In this document: in pieces, positions 26,795 through 37,331 of the stretch | Numbering within the stretch: position 1 is the stretch's first letter | How the letters are laid out: each line of letters opens with the position of its first letter | Assembly (NCBI GenBank): GCA_030426345.1 | Contig: JAUHYU010000016.1 | Coordinates: 1-59,707, forward strand | Length of the DNA: 59,707 bases | Direction: 5' to 3' | From: Bacteroidia bacterium | GTDB lineage: Bacteria; Bacteroidota; Bacteroidia; Cytophagales; Cyclobacteriaceae | Notes under the pieces: generated by a model | Told to the model about the DNA's origin: nothing | The model's input: only the letters and a program-made list of their open reading frames with translations | The model's database searches: none | Made by a program: the position numbers and the translations under genes

Positions 26795-27435
26795 ATCTTT
26801 TGTATTAAGGTCATACCATCCCTAAGAGGGATCATAACGTTTTCCACTCGCGAATCTTTTTGGATCTTGTCATTAAAATTTTTGAGAGCATCAGTATCCT
26901 TATCCTTTTTACTGGAATTCTCTGACAGAACCTTGCCACTCCAGAGTACATTGTCCACGAGAATAAATCCTCCATTCTGTAGCAAATCAATACAGACATC
27001 AAAATAATTGCAGTAGTTGATCTTGTCGGCATCTATGAAGATCAGATCAAATTTGATGTCAGAAAAGGGTAAAATATCCATGGCTTTTCCATAGTGCACA
27101 GTAGTTTTCTGAGTTATTCCCGCAGCTTCAAAGAACCTATCATGCATTTCTTTTAGTTCCTCATTGATTTCTATAGAATGAAGATGCCCCTCGTTGGAAA
27201 GTCCCTCTGCAAGACAAATTGCAGAATACCCCGTAAAGGTTCCAATTTCCAGAATTTGTTTGGGACAAATCATTCTTGAAACCATGGATAAAAACCTTCC
27301 TTGGATTTTTCCAGAAAGCATTCTTGGATACATGGATTTTAGATGGGTTTCACGCTCTATTTCGTTCAGCACAGCATTAGGCTCAGAGGTGTGCTGCTCC
27401 AAATATGCGTTGATATCTTCACTTGTGATTGACAT
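26788..27435 (-). CDS. Class I SAM-dependent O-methyltransferase (COMT/CCoAOMT-like)
   Basis: A 215-residue methyltransferase of the Methyltransf_3 family. The SAM-binding motif I is ILEIGTFTGYSAICLAEGL. The metal and acceptor site includes DLIFIDADKINYCNYFD and the following FILVDNVLWSGKV. Members methylate catechol-type hydroxyls with a divalent metal; the acceptor here is unknown. It lies between the M16 peptidase gene (six bases upstream) and the lytic transglycosylase (overlapping), a tight minus-strand operon. Confidence 0.92.
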   Translation of the reverse strand: MSITSEDINAYLEQHTSEPNAVLNEIERETHLKSMYPRMLSGKIQGRFLSMVSRMICPKQILEIGTFTGYSAICLAEGLSNEGHLHSIEINEELKEMHDRFFEAAGITQKTTVHYGKAMDILPFSDIKFDLIFIDADKINYCNYFDVCIDLLQNGGFILVDNVLWSGKVLSENSSKKDKDTDALKNFNDKIQKDSRVENVMIPLRDGMTLIQKIC

Positions 27436-27441
27436 GGCTGA

Positions 27442-28710
27442 TTAATATTTAGGGACGAAATATAAAAAACTCAATTTGCTTTCGTCAAATATTTCGTTGG
27501 CTATTTCAAATAACATTTCTGAATTAACTGATCTTATTTTTTTGACGACTCCTTCAAACGTCTCAATCTCATTATGGATTAGTAGGCTCTTTCCCATCAT
27601 GAGCATAATGCTGATATTGTTTTCCTCGCCCATAGCCATTTGGCCAATAAACTGCTCTTTAGCTTTGTGGAGCTGTCCTATTCCCAATGGTTGTTTGGTC
27701 AATTTTCGTAGTTCTTTGATTACCAAATCTACTCCTTTATAAAGCTGTTTCTTTTCTGTGCCAAAGAAAATGCTCATTTGCCCTACATCGTGAAACGAAG
27801 CATAATTTGCATCTATAGAATATACCAGGCCATATTTTTCGCGTAGAGATAAATTTAATTTGGAATTCATCGCCGGTCCACCTAGTGTATTGATGAGCAA
27901 GGAAAAAGGTAGGCGTTTGGTGTTTTTATTGTGGTAGGCCACGGTGCCAATACCACATTGGGCCTGTTGGATATTCTTTTTTTCAACCCTCGTTTTCGCT
28001 AGATAATTATCAAATTTAATCCTAGATCTTTGACTAGAACAGGCAGGTATATCTTTAAGGTATTTATTAGCCAGTCGAATGATCTTCGAAAAAGGTAAGC
28101 TGCTTACCGATGAGAATATTAATCTTTCCGTATCTAGATTTTGTTTTATAAACTCAATAAAATCTTTCTGTTGGAATGATCGAACTGATTTCTTGGTTCC
28201 AAGGATATTATTACCCAACTGATGATTGGAGAATATCAACTCATCAAAATCATCCTGAATAGCATCTTCTGGAGCATCCTGATAAATGGCCATTTCCTCT
28301 AGAATTACATTTCTTTCTTTTTCGATCTGTATTTCTGGGAAAGTACTGTTAAAAGTGATATCCGTCAATAGGTCAAATGCTTTGTCAACATGATCATGAA
28401 GTACTGATGCATAAAAACAAATATGCTCTTTGGATGTGTAGGCATTTAGTTCGCCTCCAAGCGAATCGAGTTTGCTGATGATCTGAAAGGATCGACGTTT
28501 TTTAGTGCCTTTAAAAGCCATATGCTCCCAAAAATGCGCGAGGCCTTGCTGCTCAGGACTTTCATCTCTGCTACCTATATCCAGAATAAATCCGCAATGT
28601 GCAATCTTGGAATTTAGAACCTGCTTGTGAACGATCCTGATCCCATTTGGAAGTGTAAAAATATTATGATCCTGCAATGTATTTTTTCTGCTCAAATATA
28701 TAATTTGCAA
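27442..28710 (-). CDS. M16-family zinc metallopeptidase
   Basis: A 422-residue pitrilysin-type peptidase. The inverted zinc motif HxxEH is at residues 59-63 (GLAHFWEHMAFKGTKKR), and the third ligand lies about 75 residues later in EKERNVILEEMAIYQD. The second M16 lobe includes YGLVYSIDANYASFHDVG. The length fits a single M16 unit acting as a homodimer or with a partner. There is no obvious signal peptide, so it is predicted cytoplasmic. It is first in the operon with the methyltransferase and lytic transglycosylase, and divergent from the DUF2911 gene across 187 bp. Confidence 0.92.
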   Translation of the reverse strand: MQIIYLSRKNTLQDHNIFTLPNGIRIVHKQVLNSKIAHCGFILDIGSRDESPEQQGLAHFWEHMAFKGTKKRRSFQIISKLDSLGGELNAYTSKEHICFYASVLHDHVDKAFDLLTDITFNSTFPEIQIEKERNVILEEMAIYQDAPEDAIQDDFDELIFSNHQLGNNILGTKKSVRSFQQKDFIEFIKQNLDTERLIFSSVSSLPFSKIIRLANKYLKDIPACSSQRSRIKFDNYLAKTRVEKKNIQQAQCGIGTVAYHNKNTKRLPFSLLINTLGGPAMNSKLNLSLREKYGLVYSIDANYASFHDVGQMSIFFGTEKKQLYKGVDLVIKELRKLTKQPLGIGQLHKAKEQFIGQMAMGEENNISIMLMMGKSLLIHNEIETFEGVVKKIRSVNSEMLFEIANEIFDESKLSFLYFVPKY

Positions 28711-28897
28711 ATATAGTCCAATTTGGATTTAAGAAAGTGAGAGGATTAAAAATGTTGTAGAAAAATGATTGTATAGAATGTCTTGAACAAGATACCCGGC
28801 ATCGGAAATGAAGCGTTAATTTTCCGTCAAATGTGCAGGTAATTGTTTTTCTTGCAATTAAATTATTTAACCATAACGATAAATTAAATTTTAAAAG

Positions 28898-29482
28898 ATG
28901 AGAAGTATGAAATTGACAGTGTTTTATGGTCTCGCGGCCATAGTTTTAATGACCTTTGCACAAGTGACTTTAGCTCAGAATGCAAAGCCACAAAAAAGCC
29001 CTCAGGCTTCTGTTTCGCAGCGAATAGGAGTAGATACGGATATTGAGATTGATTATCACCGACCAGCAGTGAAGGGTAGAAAAATATGGGGTGAGCTCGT
29101 TCCTTATGGTATGCATGAAGGGAACAAGTACTCAAAAAATAAGCCGTATCCTTGGCGTGCAGGTGCGAATGAAAATACCACCATTTCATTTAACCACGAT
29201 GTGATGATTGAAGGAAAGAAAATTGCTGAGGGTAAGTATAGCATTCACATGATACCTTCAGAAGGAAAGTTCAAAATCATGTTTAATAAGGTGAACGATT
29301 CATGGGGAAGTTATGCTTATGATGCAAGTCAGGATGTGCTAACGGTAGAAGTCGCAACTGAAAAAGCTGAGAATAAGGAGTGGTTGGAGTATGGATTTGA
29401 CGAGCTTTCTGAAAGTGGAGCTACGGCATATCTACGTTGGGAAAAATTGAAGATCCCATTTAAAATAACTTTGGCAAACTAA
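28898..29482 (+). CDS. DUF2911 exported protein
   Basis: A 194-residue secreted protein, with a signal peptide ending near TLAQNAK. The DUF2911 core is recognisable: VDTDIEIDYHRPAVKGRKIW, PWRAGANENTTISFNHDV and EGKYSIHMIPSEGKFKIMFN. The family is widespread in Bacteroidota and has no assigned function. Start codons at 28898 and 28907 are both possible. It ends at a strong bidirectional terminator shared with prfC. Confidence 0.88.
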   Translation: MRSMKLTVFYGLAAIVLMTFAQVTLAQNAKPQKSPQASVSQRIGVDTDIEIDYHRPAVKGRKIWGELVPYGMHEGNKYSKNKPYPWRAGANENTTISFNHDVMIEGKKIAEGKYSIHMIPSEGKFKIMFNKVNDSWGSYAYDASQDVLTVEVATEKAENKEWLEYGFDELSESGATAYLRWEKLKIPFKITLAN

Positions 29483-29493
29483 CTGCATCAAAA

Positions 29494-29535
29494 GACCCTT
29501 TTCCACTTGTGATAAAAAAACACTGGAAAAGGGTC
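29494..29535. terminator. Bidirectional rho-independent terminator (DUF2911 / prfC)
   Basis: A 12-bp perfect stem, GACCCTTTTCCA (29494-29505) against TGGAAAAGGGTC (29524-29535), with an 18-base loop and T-rich sequence on one side and A-rich on the other. It sits between convergent stop codons, so it can end both transcripts. TCCATGAATT follows at 29541-29550, a weak copy of the recurrent word. Confidence 0.85.
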
Positions 29536-29548
29536 CTTTTTCCATGAA

Positions 29549-31132
29549 TTAAAACTCTGAGGTGAAGTGAAATTCAATCTCTGGGAAATTCTCCTGAACC
29601 ATCATCAGCCATTGTTTTGTTTCAGCCATAAAAACCACCTTTCCATCCTTGTCTCTTGCAATATGCCGATATTTTGATTTGATAAATTCATCCAGTTTTT
29701 TCTTCGAATCGCTGGCAAACCAACAGGCCTTAAATAAATTCATCTGTCTAAACCGACAAGTAGCACCATATTCGTGTTTCAATCTGTGTTGGATTACTTC
29801 AAATTGAAGCTGCCCAACTGTGCCGACCACTTTTCGGGCGCCCATTTCAAAAGTAAATAGTTGAGCTACCCCTTCGTCCATCAATTGCCGCAACCCTTTG
29901 TCCAGTTGCTTGCTTTTCATTGCATCAAGATTTTCTACCTCTTTAAATATTTCAGGTGAAAAGCTTGGGATTCCTTTATAATTACCTGCTTCTCCTTCCG
30001 TGAGTGTATCACCAATTTTGAGATTTCCTGTATCATAAAGTCCTACGATATCTCCTGGGAAGGCTTCATCGATGGTTTCTTTACTTTGGGCCATAAATGC
30101 GGTAGCATTAGAAAAACGATAGTTCTTTTCGTGCCGGACATGGAAGTAGTTTTTCTTTCTTTCAAACCTACCGGAACAGACTCGCAAAAAAGCAATTCTG
30201 TTTCTGTGTTTTGGGTCAATATTGGCATGGATTTTAAAAATAAACCCGCTGAATTTATCCTCTTCAGGCAAGATTTCGCGGAGAGCTGTATGCCTCGGTC
30301 TTGGGACAGGAGCAATATCGATAAAACAGTCCAGCAATTCTTGGACACCAAAATTGTTTACCGCACTGCCAAAAAACACAGGGGCCAGATTTCCAGCCAG
30401 GTATTCGTTTACATCAAATGATGGATATATGCCCTCAACTAGTTCTACATCATCACGGAGTTGGTTGGCATCTTTTTCTCCAATATACTCATCCAAAGAA
30501 GAAGATTGGATATCATCAATTTCTACGAAATCATCCGTGTTTATTTTGGTTTTGCTCGGGGTAAATAAAATTAGCTTTTTGTTGTAAAGGCTATAAACTC
30601 CCTTAAAGCTTTTTCCCATCCCAATCGGCCAACTCAATGGCCTGACCTTGATCGATAACTTTTCTTCAATTTCGTCAAGTAGTTCGTATGGGTCGCGTCC
30701 TTCGCGATCCAGCTTATTGATAAAGGAAATGACCGGAGTGCTACGCATACGACAGACTTCCATGAGTTTTTCTGTCTGGATTTCTACGCCTTTTACACAA
30801 TCAATGATCATCACAACGCTGTCTACGGCAGTTAATGTGCGATAAGTATCCTCGGCAAAATCACGGTGACCTGGCGTATCCAAAAGGTTAATTTTCATGC
30901 CTTTATAGTCAAACCCCATCACCGAAGTAGAAACGGAAATCCCCCTTTGCTTTTCTATTTCCATGAAATCGGAGGCGGCATGCTGGGAGATTTTGTTTGA
31001 TTTGACGGCACCGGCAGATTTTATCGCTCCGCCAAAAAGCAATAATTTTTCCGTTAGCGTAGTTTTTCCTGCATCAGGGTGGCTAATAATACCAAACGTC
31101 TTTCTTTTATGAATCTCCTCAACTATACTCAT
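29549..31132 (-). CDS. prfC: Peptide chain release factor 3
   Basis: A 527-residue translational GTPase that removes RF1 and RF2 from the ribosome after termination. G-domain motifs: [15 protein letters not shown] (G1), [15 protein letters not shown] (G2), [18 protein letters not shown] (G3) and [16 protein letters not shown] (G4). The RF3-specific C-terminal region includes [19 protein letters not shown] and [20 protein letters not shown] use the ATG at 31132; the residue at 31144 would be a TTG. Its upstream region is divergent from the exported-protein gene at 31351. An AAATCCATG word lies at 30225-30233 (minus strand), in codons for Lys-Ile-His-Ala. Confidence 0.97.
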   Translation of the reverse strand: MSIVEEIHKRKTFGIISHPDAGKTTLTEKLLLFGGAIKSAGAVKSNKISQHAASDFMEIEKQRGISVSTSVMGFDYKGMKINLLDTPGHRDFAEDTYRTLTAVDSVVMIIDCVKGVEIQTEKLMEVCRMRSTPVISFINKLDREGRDPYELLDEIEEKLSIKVRPLSWPIGMGKSFKGVYSLYNKKLILFTPSKTKINTDDFVEIDDIQSSSLDEYIGEKDANQLRDDVELVEGIYPSFDVNEYLAGNLAPVFFGSAVNNFGVQELLDCFIDIAPVPRPRHTALREILPEEDKFSGFIFKIHANIDPKHRNRIAFLRVCSGRFERKKNYFHVRHEKNYRFSNATAFMAQSKETIDEAFPGDIVGLYDTGNLKIGDTLTEGEAGNYKGIPSFSPEIFKEVENLDAMKSKQLDKGLRQLMDEGVAQLFTFEMGARKVVGTVGQLQFEVIQHRLKHEYGATCRFRQMNLFKACWFASDSKKKLDEFIKSKYRHIARDKDGKVVFMAETKQWLMMVQENFPEIEFHFTSEF

Positions 31133-31350
31133 GCTATTTTTCAATCAAAATTCCCGCAAAGGTAGCCAAAAGATTTATAAATTATTTCTTACAAGTAAAA
31201 GCGTTAGAAATGCCAATTTGATTGTTTCATAGATTTTTGAGGCTTTAATTGGATACTTTAACTCATTCGAAATTTAAAATAACTGTTTTTTATTATATTG
31301 CGGCTTAATAAAATTTTACAATCACTTTAAAAAGGTAAACGAAAGGGAAT

Positions 31351-31782
31351 ATGAGAAAAATTACAAACGGCTTGTTGGCTTTAGGATTATTGTTAACTAT
31401 TGGATTTACTAGTGTCAATGCTCAGGATGTTACAGATGTTGATATTAAAAATTATGCCATAATTGAATTGGCGAAAAATAGCATCACTGACGGAATCAGC
31501 CCCATGGTAAATTCTATGATTGAAAAGCAGGAAGGAATGACAGGACAGAGATTTCAAGAATTGCAAAAAACAAAAGGTTCAGGAGGAGAAGCGTGGGAAA
31601 AGCAATTTTACGATCTTGTAAACAAGCAAATTGAAAAGAAGAAAAAAGCTGCAACCGATGTGGTAAAACTTTTGGCTGCAAATGCCATGGGAGCATCACA
31701 GTATAAAGCTACAAAATCTGCTATTGCCTCTGATGCAGATATGAAAGCAAAATTTGAGGGGTATGTTGCTGCATTGCAATAA
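31351..31782 (+). CDS. Small exported protein of unknown function
   Basis: 143 residues with a clear signal peptide (LLALGLLLTIGFTSVNAQ). The mature part is mostly helical and rich in Lys, Ala and Gln, for example NKQIEKKKKAATDVVKLLAA and SQYKATKSAIASDADMKAKF. The pattern suggests a small periplasmic helical protein; I do not recognise the family. It is monocistronic, with its own upstream region of about 200 bp shared with prfC and a very strong terminator right after the stop, which suggests substantial expression. Confidence 0.8.
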   Translation: MRKITNGLLALGLLLTIGFTSVNAQDVTDVDIKNYAIIELAKNSITDGISPMVNSMIEKQEGMTGQRFQELQKTKGSGGEAWEKQFYDLVNKQIEKKKKAATDVVKLLAANAMGASQYKATKSAIASDADMKAKFEGYVAALQ

Positions 31783-31800
31783 AGGAAACAATTTTTTTGC

Positions 31801-31840
31801 AAAAAGGATCTGATGGGCTCACATCAGATCCTTTTTTGTT
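31801..31840 (+). terminator. Strong rho-independent terminator
   Basis: A 15-bp perfect stem, AAAAAGGATCTGATG (31801-31815) against CATCAGATCCTTTTT (31822-31836), with a six-base loop and a T run. It lies 18 bases after the stop codon of the small exported protein. Confidence 0.9.
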
Positions 31841-32055
31841 TTATGGTATTTGATAGGTTTGTAAAGGTCAAGGATGATGAGCACCTAAATACTTTCCCTA
31901 ATTTCTCTATTTTTTGTCTGGATTCAACAATAAAACTACAAAAACGGTATTAAACCAATATACATGGATGCATTGTACTTTATTTTGAATTTTTGATATT
32001 CTAAAATCCCACAATCCTTCCTAATTTTGAGCAATTATCAAATGAAGCATAGTTG

Positions 32056-33108
32056 ATGCAAGGACGGCAGTTTTATTTATTTTTCATGTTTATGGTTTTA
32101 ATCTCCTGTGCCAACTTGGCATTTGGTCAAGGATTTAATCCATATCAACATTCTTATCAGGGATGGGATGGTGAAAAAATTAAAAAAGCCAGTCCATTCC
32201 GAGCTTTTCTTAATAAATTTTCGCTGAATACCTCATTAGGATACGGAAGGACGTTTTACAATCACGAGTTAAATAATGATGTGCTGGAAACGTCGGAAAA
32301 GTTAATTTTACTGCAAAATTATACAACTACAAACGATTCTATTGAGTATGAAGGAGTAACTGACTGGCTGAATGCTCCTGAATCAGTAATGGGTAAGGTA
32401 GAAATAGGCCCAAATTCAGAATATACTATTTTACATGCAGACAGTACAATAAATGGCTACAAAGGTAGTGGCTTCAACATCCCGATAAATATTACTTTGC
32501 AATTTGATATAGAGCGGTTTAGAATTGGAGCAGGCATCATGTATGAAATGCACAGCATCAAAGAACTAAAACCTCTGGAACAAGGAACTTATTCCTATGT
32601 GCCCAATTTTAATTCCACATCTATGTTAAGGTATTTCTTTACAGCTGGAGGTAAGGTTTATCATTTAATGGGATGGGATTACTATGTGGATATGCAATTT
32701 GGGAAAGTAAAATACGGGAGTCAGTACGATAAAAGTGCCCTACAAAACGGCATGTATTTCAACTTGGGATTCCCATTAGAGTTTGAATTTTCAGAGTATT
32801 TCTGGTTTTTCGTGAGACCTTCTGTCGATTTCAAAAACTATTCAATTTCCACGGTACAAGATGACATGATCAGTGCAGCAATATCCTCAAATATTCAACA
32901 CAACCAAACTGCATTTTATATGAATTTTGGAGTCCGGATGAAACTGCCTGAAATTAGGAGGTGTCCTGTAAAGTCATGCCGCACTCAGCTAAAACATGTA
33001 CATGGTGGTCAGGAATTTAGAGGGCAGTCCTTTTTTAAAAGACAAAACCCAAAAATAGGGGAGTTGCAGCCACTAATTGAGCGGAAAAAGCAGAGTAAGA
33101 ATAAGTGA
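32056..33108 (+). CDS. Predicted outer-membrane beta-barrel protein with a basic Cys-containing C-terminal tail
   Basis: About 350 residues. A signal peptide ends near LAFGQG. The body has alternating hydrophobic beta-strands typical of an outer-membrane barrel (for example FNIPINITLQFDIERFRIGA and MYFNLGFPLEFEFSEYFWFF). The last barrel strand (AFYMNFGVRMKLPEI) is followed by about 45 extra residues, RRCPVKSCRTQLKHVHGG and a basic end, with two Cys and two His. A C-terminal extension after a barrel is unusual because the barrel normally ends at the C-terminus; it would lie in the periplasm. The ATG at 32056 is used. It precedes gyrA by 137 bp on the same strand. I do not recognise the family. 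Confidence 0.75.
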   Translation: MQGRQFYLFFMFMVLISCANLAFGQGFNPYQHSYQGWDGEKIKKASPFRAFLNKFSLNTSLGYGRTFYNHELNNDVLETSEKLILLQNYTTTNDSIEYEGVTDWLNAPESVMGKVEIGPNSEYTILHADSTINGYKGSGFNIPINITLQFDIERFRIGAGIMYEMHSIKELKPLEQGTYSYVPNFNSTSMLRYFFTAGGKVYHLMGWDYYVDMQFGKVKYGSQYDKSALQNGMYFNLGFPLEFEFSEYFWFFVRPSVDFKNYSISTVQDDMISAAISSNIQHNQTAFYMNFGVRMKLPEIRRCPVKSCRTQLKHVHGGQEFRGQSFFKRQNPKIGELQPLIERKKQSKNK

Positions 33109-33245
33109 ATTAATTGATTGCTAATCACTTATGAACCCATCCTTTTTTAGAGAATAGTTTCTAGCTTGAAATTTGATTCTAATCAACACACTATCATTAA
33201 TTTTGATTAAATTGCGCGGAATTTTTAAGTGTTGAAATCAAGTAT

Positions 33246-35753
33246 ATGTTAGAAGGATCAAGAGAGAATATTATCCCTATAAATATTGAAGATGAAATGA
33301 GAGGTGCATATATCGATTATTCGATGTCTGTGATCATTTCAAGAGCCTTGCCAGATGTACGTGATGGTTTGAAACCAGTGCACCGAAGGGTTTTATTTGG
33401 CATGTTAGAGCTAGGCGTAAGCTACAATAGGTCATACAAAAAATCTGCTAGGATTGTTGGGGAAGTTTTGGGAAAGTACCACCCTCATGGTGATTCATCT
33501 GTATATGATACCATGGTTAGGATGGCACAAGAGTGGTCATTAAGATATCCTTTGGTAGATGGTCAGGGAAACTTTGGTTCAATAGATGGTGACTCACCCG
33601 CAGCTATGAGATATACCGAGGCACGACTTAAGAGAATCTCGGAAGAACTGCTCAACGATATCAACAAAAATACAGTAGACTTCCAACCAAACTTTGATGA
33701 TTCTTTAAAAGAGCCAACGGTATTACCGGCAGCGTTGCCAAATCTTTTGCTCAATGGAGCCTCAGGGATTGCTGTTGGTATGGCAACTAACATGCCGCCT
33801 CACAACCTAACAGAGGTGGTTAATGGAATTAATGCATATATTGATGATAATGATATCGATATCAAAGAGTTAATGAAGCTCATTACTGCTCCTGACTTTC
33901 CTACTGGAGGAATAATCTATGGATATCAGGGGGTTATTAACGCCTTTGAAACTGGTCGGGGTAGGGTAGTGATGCGTGCTAAGGCACATTTTGATCAGAC
34001 CAAAACCGGAAAGGAGCAAATAATTGTTTCTGAAATCCCATATATGGTCAATAAAGCCTCGATGATTGAAAAAACGGCCGCGCTGATCAATGATAAGAAA
34101 ATAGAGGGAATTTCAGATATCAGAGATGAGTCAGATCGTGAGGGATTACGCATCGTTTATGATCTAAAAAAGGATGCTATTCCCAACATTGTTCTAAACA
34201 ATCTATTTAAATATACACAACTGCAATCTTCCTTTGGGGTGAATAACGTGGCACTTGTAAAAGGACGCCCACATACACTCAACCTCAAAGACATGATCAA
34301 ACACTTTGTAGATCATCGTCATGAGGTGGTAATTCGAAGGACACAGTTTGAGTTGGATGAAGCGGAAAAGAGAGCACACATATTAGAAGGATATCTTATA
34401 GCTCTGGACAACTTGGATGAAGTCATTTCATTAATTAGACATTCCAAAGATCCAGAAGAAGCTAAAGAAGGACTAATCGTTAAATTCGAGCTTAGTGAAA
34501 TACAAGCCAAGGCCATTTTGGAAATGCGGTTGCAGCGTCTTACTGGTCTGGAAAGAGAAAAAATTGAAAAGGAATACCAGGAAATACAGGAACTGATCAA
34601 AGAATTGACAGAAATCCTTGAAAAAGAGGAACTCAGAATGGAGATTATCAAGGATGAGTTGAACTTGATCAAGGAAAGATACGGGGATGAGCGACGTACG
34701 GAAATCGTGCACAGTGCTGATGATATAAATATTGAAGATATCATTCCCGATGATGAGATGGTTATTACAGTGTCTCATCAAGGTTATATCAAAAGAACCC
34801 CATTGATCGACTATAGAACACAGGGTAGAGGAGGGGTTGGCAGTAAAGGTGCCGGTTCCAAAGATGATGATTTTACAGAGCATTTGTTTGTTGCTACTGC
34901 ACACAATCCACTGTTGATATTTACTAATTTTGGTAAGGTCTATTGGAAAAAAGTATATGAAGTACCGGAAGGTAGCAAAACTGCTAAAGGACGTGCTCTG
35001 CAAAACTTGATTAGCATTGAAGCTGGAGATACTGTAAGAGCTGTGATAAACGTAAAAAGTCTTCAAGATCAGGATTATATCAACAACAACTTTATTGTAA
35101 TGTGTACTGAAAAAGGTACCATTAAGAAAACGTCACTTGAAGCATATTCCAGACCACGGCAAAACGGAATCAATGCTATTACCATCAATGAAGGAGATAG
35201 ACTATTGGATGTCAAATTGACTAATGGCAATAATCATATAGTAATTGCCGTTCAATCTGGAAGAGCTATTCATTTCCATGAATCTCAAGTTCGTACTATG
35301 GGTAGGGTTGCGGCTGGAGTACGAGGAATCTATCTTGATCATAAGACAGATGACAAGGTGATTGGGATGGTATGTATAGAACGGGAGGAGGCTGATCTGT
35401 TGGTAGTATCTCAAAAGGGATACGGCAAGCGTTCCAGTGTTTCTGAATATCGAATTACCAAGCGAGGAGGAAAGGGTGTTAAGACTCTAAACATTACGGA
35501 AAAAACAGGCCATTTAGTAGCAATTAAAGAAGTCACAGATTCAGATGACTTGATGATCATCAACAAGTCTGGTATTACCATCCGCATGGAAATTAAAGAC
35601 CTTCGTGTGATGGGTCGAGCCACTCAAGGCGTAAAGCTGATACGACTTAATGAAACGGATGAAATATCTTCTGTGGAAGCGATTACGAAATTGGCAGACG
35701 ATTTGCAAGAAGAAAATGAATCAGATGAAACAACTGAACAAAATGAAGAATAA
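33246..35753 (+). CDS. gyrA: DNA gyrase subunit A
   Basis: An 835-residue cleavage and strand-passage subunit of gyrase. The N-terminal breakage-reunion domain starts [20 protein letters not shown], with the catalytic Tyr123 in [12 protein letters not shown]. The quinolone region [17 protein letters not shown] has Ser84 and Asp88, the wild-type residues. The coiled-coil gate follows ([20 protein letters not shown]). The C-terminal beta-pinwheel contains a GyrA-box-like QGRGGVG motif near residue 525. An acidic tail ([17 protein letters not shown]) ends the protein. The length is usual for Bacteroidota. The TPR-protein gene follows after 80 bp. Confidence 0.98.
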   Translation: MLEGSRENIIPINIEDEMRGAYIDYSMSVIISRALPDVRDGLKPVHRRVLFGMLELGVSYNRSYKKSARIVGEVLGKYHPHGDSSVYDTMVRMAQEWSLRYPLVDGQGNFGSIDGDSPAAMRYTEARLKRISEELLNDINKNTVDFQPNFDDSLKEPTVLPAALPNLLLNGASGIAVGMATNMPPHNLTEVVNGINAYIDDNDIDIKELMKLITAPDFPTGGIIYGYQGVINAFETGRGRVVMRAKAHFDQTKTGKEQIIVSEIPYMVNKASMIEKTAALINDKKIEGISDIRDESDREGLRIVYDLKKDAIPNIVLNNLFKYTQLQSSFGVNNVALVKGRPHTLNLKDMIKHFVDHRHEVVIRRTQFELDEAEKRAHILEGYLIALDNLDEVISLIRHSKDPEEAKEGLIVKFELSEIQAKAILEMRLQRLTGLEREKIEKEYQEIQELIKELTEILEKEELRMEIIKDELNLIKERYGDERRTEIVHSADDINIEDIIPDDEMVITVSHQGYIKRTPLIDYRTQGRGGVGSKGAGSKDDDFTEHLFVATAHNPLLIFTNFGKVYWKKVYEVPEGSKTAKGRALQNLISIEAGDTVRAVINVKSLQDQDYINNNFIVMCTEKGTIKKTSLEAYSRPRQNGINAITINEGDRLLDVKLTNGNNHIVIAVQSGRAIHFHESQVRTMGRVAAGVRGIYLDHKTDDKVIGMVCIEREEADLLVVSQKGYGKRSSVSEYRITKRGGKGVKTLNITEKTGHLVAIKEVTDSDDLMIINKSGITIRMEIKDLRVMGRATQGVKLIRLNETDEISSVEAITKLADDLQEENESDETTEQNEE

Positions 35754-35833
35754 GTTTTAAAGGCATTTCCTCATTTTTATTATATTTAATATCAATTTAG
35801 TAGAAACAGAATTTTTAACACAATTATTATAAA

Positions 35834-37006
35834 ATGAAACAGTTAGTATTTGCTGTGTTGTTCGTGGGTGTAACAACAATTACCTATGGCCAATATGTAC
35901 CGAAAGGAAAGACCTCAAAAGCTGAAATAGCATTACAACAGGGTAAGCTTGATATTGCTAAAGCTGAAATTGATGAGGCATTTAAAGTTGACAACAAAGG
36001 TAAAGTGACAAGTTCATCTAAAAACTGGTATACAAGGGGTAAGATATATAAGTCGTTGTATCTGGACGACAGTACGGAATTTAAAAATCTCGGTGGCGAA
36101 GAAGCACTAAAAACAGCTATTGAATCCTATAATAAAGTGTTAGAGATGGACAAGGAGACTTCTTCCTTTGTTATTTTTGCTAATCAGGATATCAACCAAT
36201 TGTACGGTAACGTAATAAATAAAGGTGCTGAAGCTTACAATGAGAATAATTTTAAAGATGCCTATCAGCAATTTATAACGGCTCTAATTGTGCAGCCAGG
36301 TGATACTACGGCATTGCTTTACGGAGGAGTTTCTGCCCAGCAGGCAGAAATGCCAGATGAAGCATTGTCTTGCTTTGAAACTTTGGTAGAGAATGGTGAT
36401 GCTAACTTAGATACTTATAAGACCATCATTTTTATATACCGAACGGAGAAAAAGGATATGGAAAGTGTTCTTAAGTATGTAGATCTTGCGATTGAGAAAT
36501 TTCCTGAAAACAATGAATTGGTACAGGAAAAAATCACCACACTTATTTTAATGGAAGAAGTAGATAGGGCTAAGTCTGAGTTGGAAGCAGCTATTAGCAA
36601 AGAGCCTACTAATTTCTTGTATTACTACTTCTTGGGTTATTTATATGACCAACAAGGAGATCGCGATGGTGCCATCGAAAATTACGGAAAAGCTGTAGAA
36701 TTAAATCCAGAATATTATGAAGCTAATTATAATCTTGGAGTTGTTTACTATGGTAAAGCTAGGGATATACTCAGCGAGTTAAACAATTTGCCTTTGAATG
36801 AATTCAGAAAGAAAGAACAGGAGTATGTGGATAAAGCTTCCGAGCACTTCAAAGAATCTTTACCTTATTTTGAACAAGCTGCAAAAATAAAACCAGATGA
36901 AGATGTTCAATTATTGGAGACACTGCAAGGGGTTTATATCCGATTGAAAATGACAGACAAGGCAGATGCTTTAGAAGCTAAAATAAAAGCATTGAACGGC
37001 CAATAG
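35834..37006 (+). CDS. Exported tetratricopeptide-repeat protein
   Basis: A 390-residue protein with a signal peptide (MKQLVFAVLFVGVTTITYGQ) and several TPR units: an N-terminal pair around 25-65, further units around 130-215, and a canonical one at about 255-300 (LYYYFLGYLYDQQGDRDGAI, then AVELNPEYYEANYNLGVVYY). It ends in helices that may pack on the repeats. TPR proteins act as scaffolds; the partner is unknown. It lies directly after gyrA on the same strand and ends at a clear terminator, so it may share the gyrA transcript. Confidence 0.88.
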   Translation: MKQLVFAVLFVGVTTITYGQYVPKGKTSKAEIALQQGKLDIAKAEIDEAFKVDNKGKVTSSSKNWYTRGKIYKSLYLDDSTEFKNLGGEEALKTAIESYNKVLEMDKETSSFVIFANQDINQLYGNVINKGAEAYNENNFKDAYQQFITALIVQPGDTTALLYGGVSAQQAEMPDEALSCFETLVENGDANLDTYKTIIFIYRTEKKDMESVLKYVDLAIEKFPENNELVQEKITTLILMEEVDRAKSELEAAISKEPTNFLYYYFLGYLYDQQGDRDGAIENYGKAVELNPEYYEANYNLGVVYYGKARDILSELNNLPLNEFRKKEQEYVDKASEHFKESLPYFEQAAKIKPDEDVQLLETLQGVYIRLKMTDKADALEAKIKALNGQ

Positions 37007-37034
37007 TTCCAACAGTAGATATTAAATATCATCT

Positions 37035-37064
37035 AAAAAGCTGCTTATATTAAGCAGCTTTTTT
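37035..37064 (+). terminator. Rho-independent terminator after the TPR gene
   Basis: A 13-bp stem AAAAAGCTGCTTA (37035-37047) against TAAGCAGCTTTTT (37051-37063), with a three-base loop TAT and a T run. It is 28 bases after the stop. Confidence 0.9.
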
Positions 37065-37331
37065 GCTTAATTGCCATTGCTTCTTTAGATAATCTGAAAG
37101 ATTAAGAAGTGACGAAAAGAGGTGCGTAATATTTTTATTAAATCAATACTGAATTGTTTATACCTCGAATTTCTTTTATGAGATGCAATTCAAAATTTAG
37201 TGAAATACTAATAGATATTAGTAACCAATTTGTCGAGGATTGTTTTTAACATAAAGCATAAATAGACTTTTAGAGATGAGAAAAAATGTGCATTTTAAAG
37301 CTTTGATTATTAACTGTTAAAATATTAACCC
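37065..37331. other. Intergenic region before the SGNH hydrolase gene
   Basis: About 270 AT-rich bases after the terminator. They must contain the promoter of the gene at 37332, but no confident -33/-7 pair, riboswitch fold or repeat was recognised. Confidence 0.4.

Noticed and set aside
30086-30587. Overlapping plus-strand frames of about 110-120 residues inside prfC
   Set aside because: They are fully contained in a well-conserved gene on the opposite strand.
33489-33540. Quinolone-resistance substitution in gyrA
   Set aside because: The region keeps Ser84 and Asp88, the usual susceptible residues.
34473-35066. 197-residue open frame antisense to gyrA
   Set aside because: It lies entirely within gyrA on the other strand, shows no domain, and has the composition of an antisense shadow.
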